NCBI RefSeq assembly: GCF_005233835.1
Contig: NZ_SZQA01000005.1
Location: 1-64,000 of the forward strand
Direction: 5' to 3'
DNA from: Herbidospora galbida
GTDB lineage: Bacteria > Actinomycetota > Actinomycetes > Streptosporangiales > Streptosporangiaceae
DNA: 64,000 nucleotides
Part shown: positions 63,703-64,000 of the stretch, one piece after another
How positions within the stretch are numbered: the stretch's first letter is position 1
Layout of the letters: each line of letters begins with the position of its first letter
Translations under genes and position numbers: made by a program
The notes under the pieces: generated by a model
What the model was told of the DNA's origin: nothing
Databases searched by the model: none
What the model saw: only the letters and a program-made list of their open reading frames with translations

Positions 63703-64000
63703 GAGGCACTTCCGATCGTGACGACGTCGCCGGCCTCGGCCCGCAGGTCGCGGGTGACCGAGACTCCGCCGGAGTTGGCCGGCACCCAGACGACCCGGTC
63801 GGGCAGGTCGGCGATCCGCAGCGGCAGGGTGGCGCCGTTGACGGTGACCTTGTCGACCGCGCCGATCTCGGCGGCGGTGGCCGGGGACAGCAGCGCGACC
63901 GCGTCGCGGGCGGTGCCCGCGAGGAACGGCTCGCCGTCCTGCAGCTTGCCGTCGTCGAGCAGCAGGTGCCAGCTCGCCAGGACGGCCTGACCGGCGCCGG
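63699..64000 (-). CDS. nuoG: NADH-quinone oxidoreductase subunit G, C-terminal end (partial)
   Basis: The minus-strand frame is open to the right edge and ends at TGA 63699-63701, overlapping the nuoH start. The visible 99 residues (for example [54 protein letters not shown]) match the C-terminal molybdopterin-like domain end of NuoG. Position in the operon supports the call. The iron-sulfur part lies outside the window. Confidence 0.88.
   Translation of the reverse strand, partial: GAGQAVLASWHLLLDDGKLQDGEPFLAGTARDAVALLSPATAAEIGAVDKVTVNGATLPLRIADLPDRVVWVPANSGGVSVTRDLRAEAGDVVTIGSAS

Overview
The window is GC-rich actinobacterial DNA: G/C at nearly every third codon position, GTG starts, many ATGA/GTGA gene overlaps, LacI/GntR/PadR/MmyB-type regulators, a subtilisin-inhibitor-like protein and a full set of polysaccharide-degrading enzymes with CBM2 and CBM13 modules. 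A filamentous soil actinomycete fits best; the order Streptosporangiales is my guess and cannot be settled from the sequence alone.

1-25.9 kb is a glycan-utilisation locus. It opens with the end of a GH95-type alpha-L-fucosidase and two secreted GH43 enzymes that share an Ig-like plus FIMAH tail. Next comes a LacI-controlled sugar ABC operon that ends in a cytoplasmic GH68-type enzyme. A GntR-controlled minus-strand operon follows (regulator, solute-binding lipoprotein, two permeases, enolase-superfamily sugar-acid dehydratase, cytoplasmic GH141-like enzyme, fuconolactonase-like hydrolase, second GntR regulator). A secreted GH141-like/CBM13 enzyme and a CE1 esterase/CBM13 complete it. Together these suggest extracellular trimming of a fucosylated, acylated, arabinose/xylose-containing plant glycan, import of fragments, and non-phosphorylative oxidation of a (deoxy)sugar.

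26.4-31.0 kb holds a small aromatic- or organic-acid module (acyl-CoA ligase, MHS-type MFS importer, amidohydrolase-2 enzyme, PaaX-family regulator) with a shared palindrome before both minus-strand promoters. It sits between CE1-type esterases and may handle aromatic acids they release. 31.0-34.6 kb adds a CE1/CBM2 esterase, a MarR regulator and a GH10/CBM13 xylanase.

35-44.5 kb is mixed: a TPR-like protein, MmyB- and AraC-type regulators, an aldo/keto reductase, a small secreted protein, an SSI-like protease inhibitor, a third CBM2 esterase, a second PaaX-like regulator and a PadR/membrane-protein pair.

44.5-53 kb contains many gene remnants: a broken nucleotidyltransferase-domain gene, an MsrA fragment, a scrambled copy of the esterase-PaaX locus and a dispersed 120-bp repeat. 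Between them lie intact genes for an HTH protein, a 58-aa membrane protein, a membrane-anchored DJ-1/PfpI-like protein, a two-component system, a YgiN-type monooxygenase and a toxin-antitoxin pair. 53.1-64 kb returns to conserved chromosome: msrA, rarD, a polyprenyl diphosphate synthase and the distal nuo genes (nuoN, M, L, K, J, I, H and the end of nuoG).

Two patterns stand out. Small sets of repeated palindromes tie separate transcription units into putative regulons: TGnnAGCGnTAACA before secreted hydrolases, a 15-mer shared by two GntR-linked units, and TGACnnnCGTCAAT in the aromatic module. A cluster of decayed duplicates marks an unstable segment at 44.5-52.3 kb.
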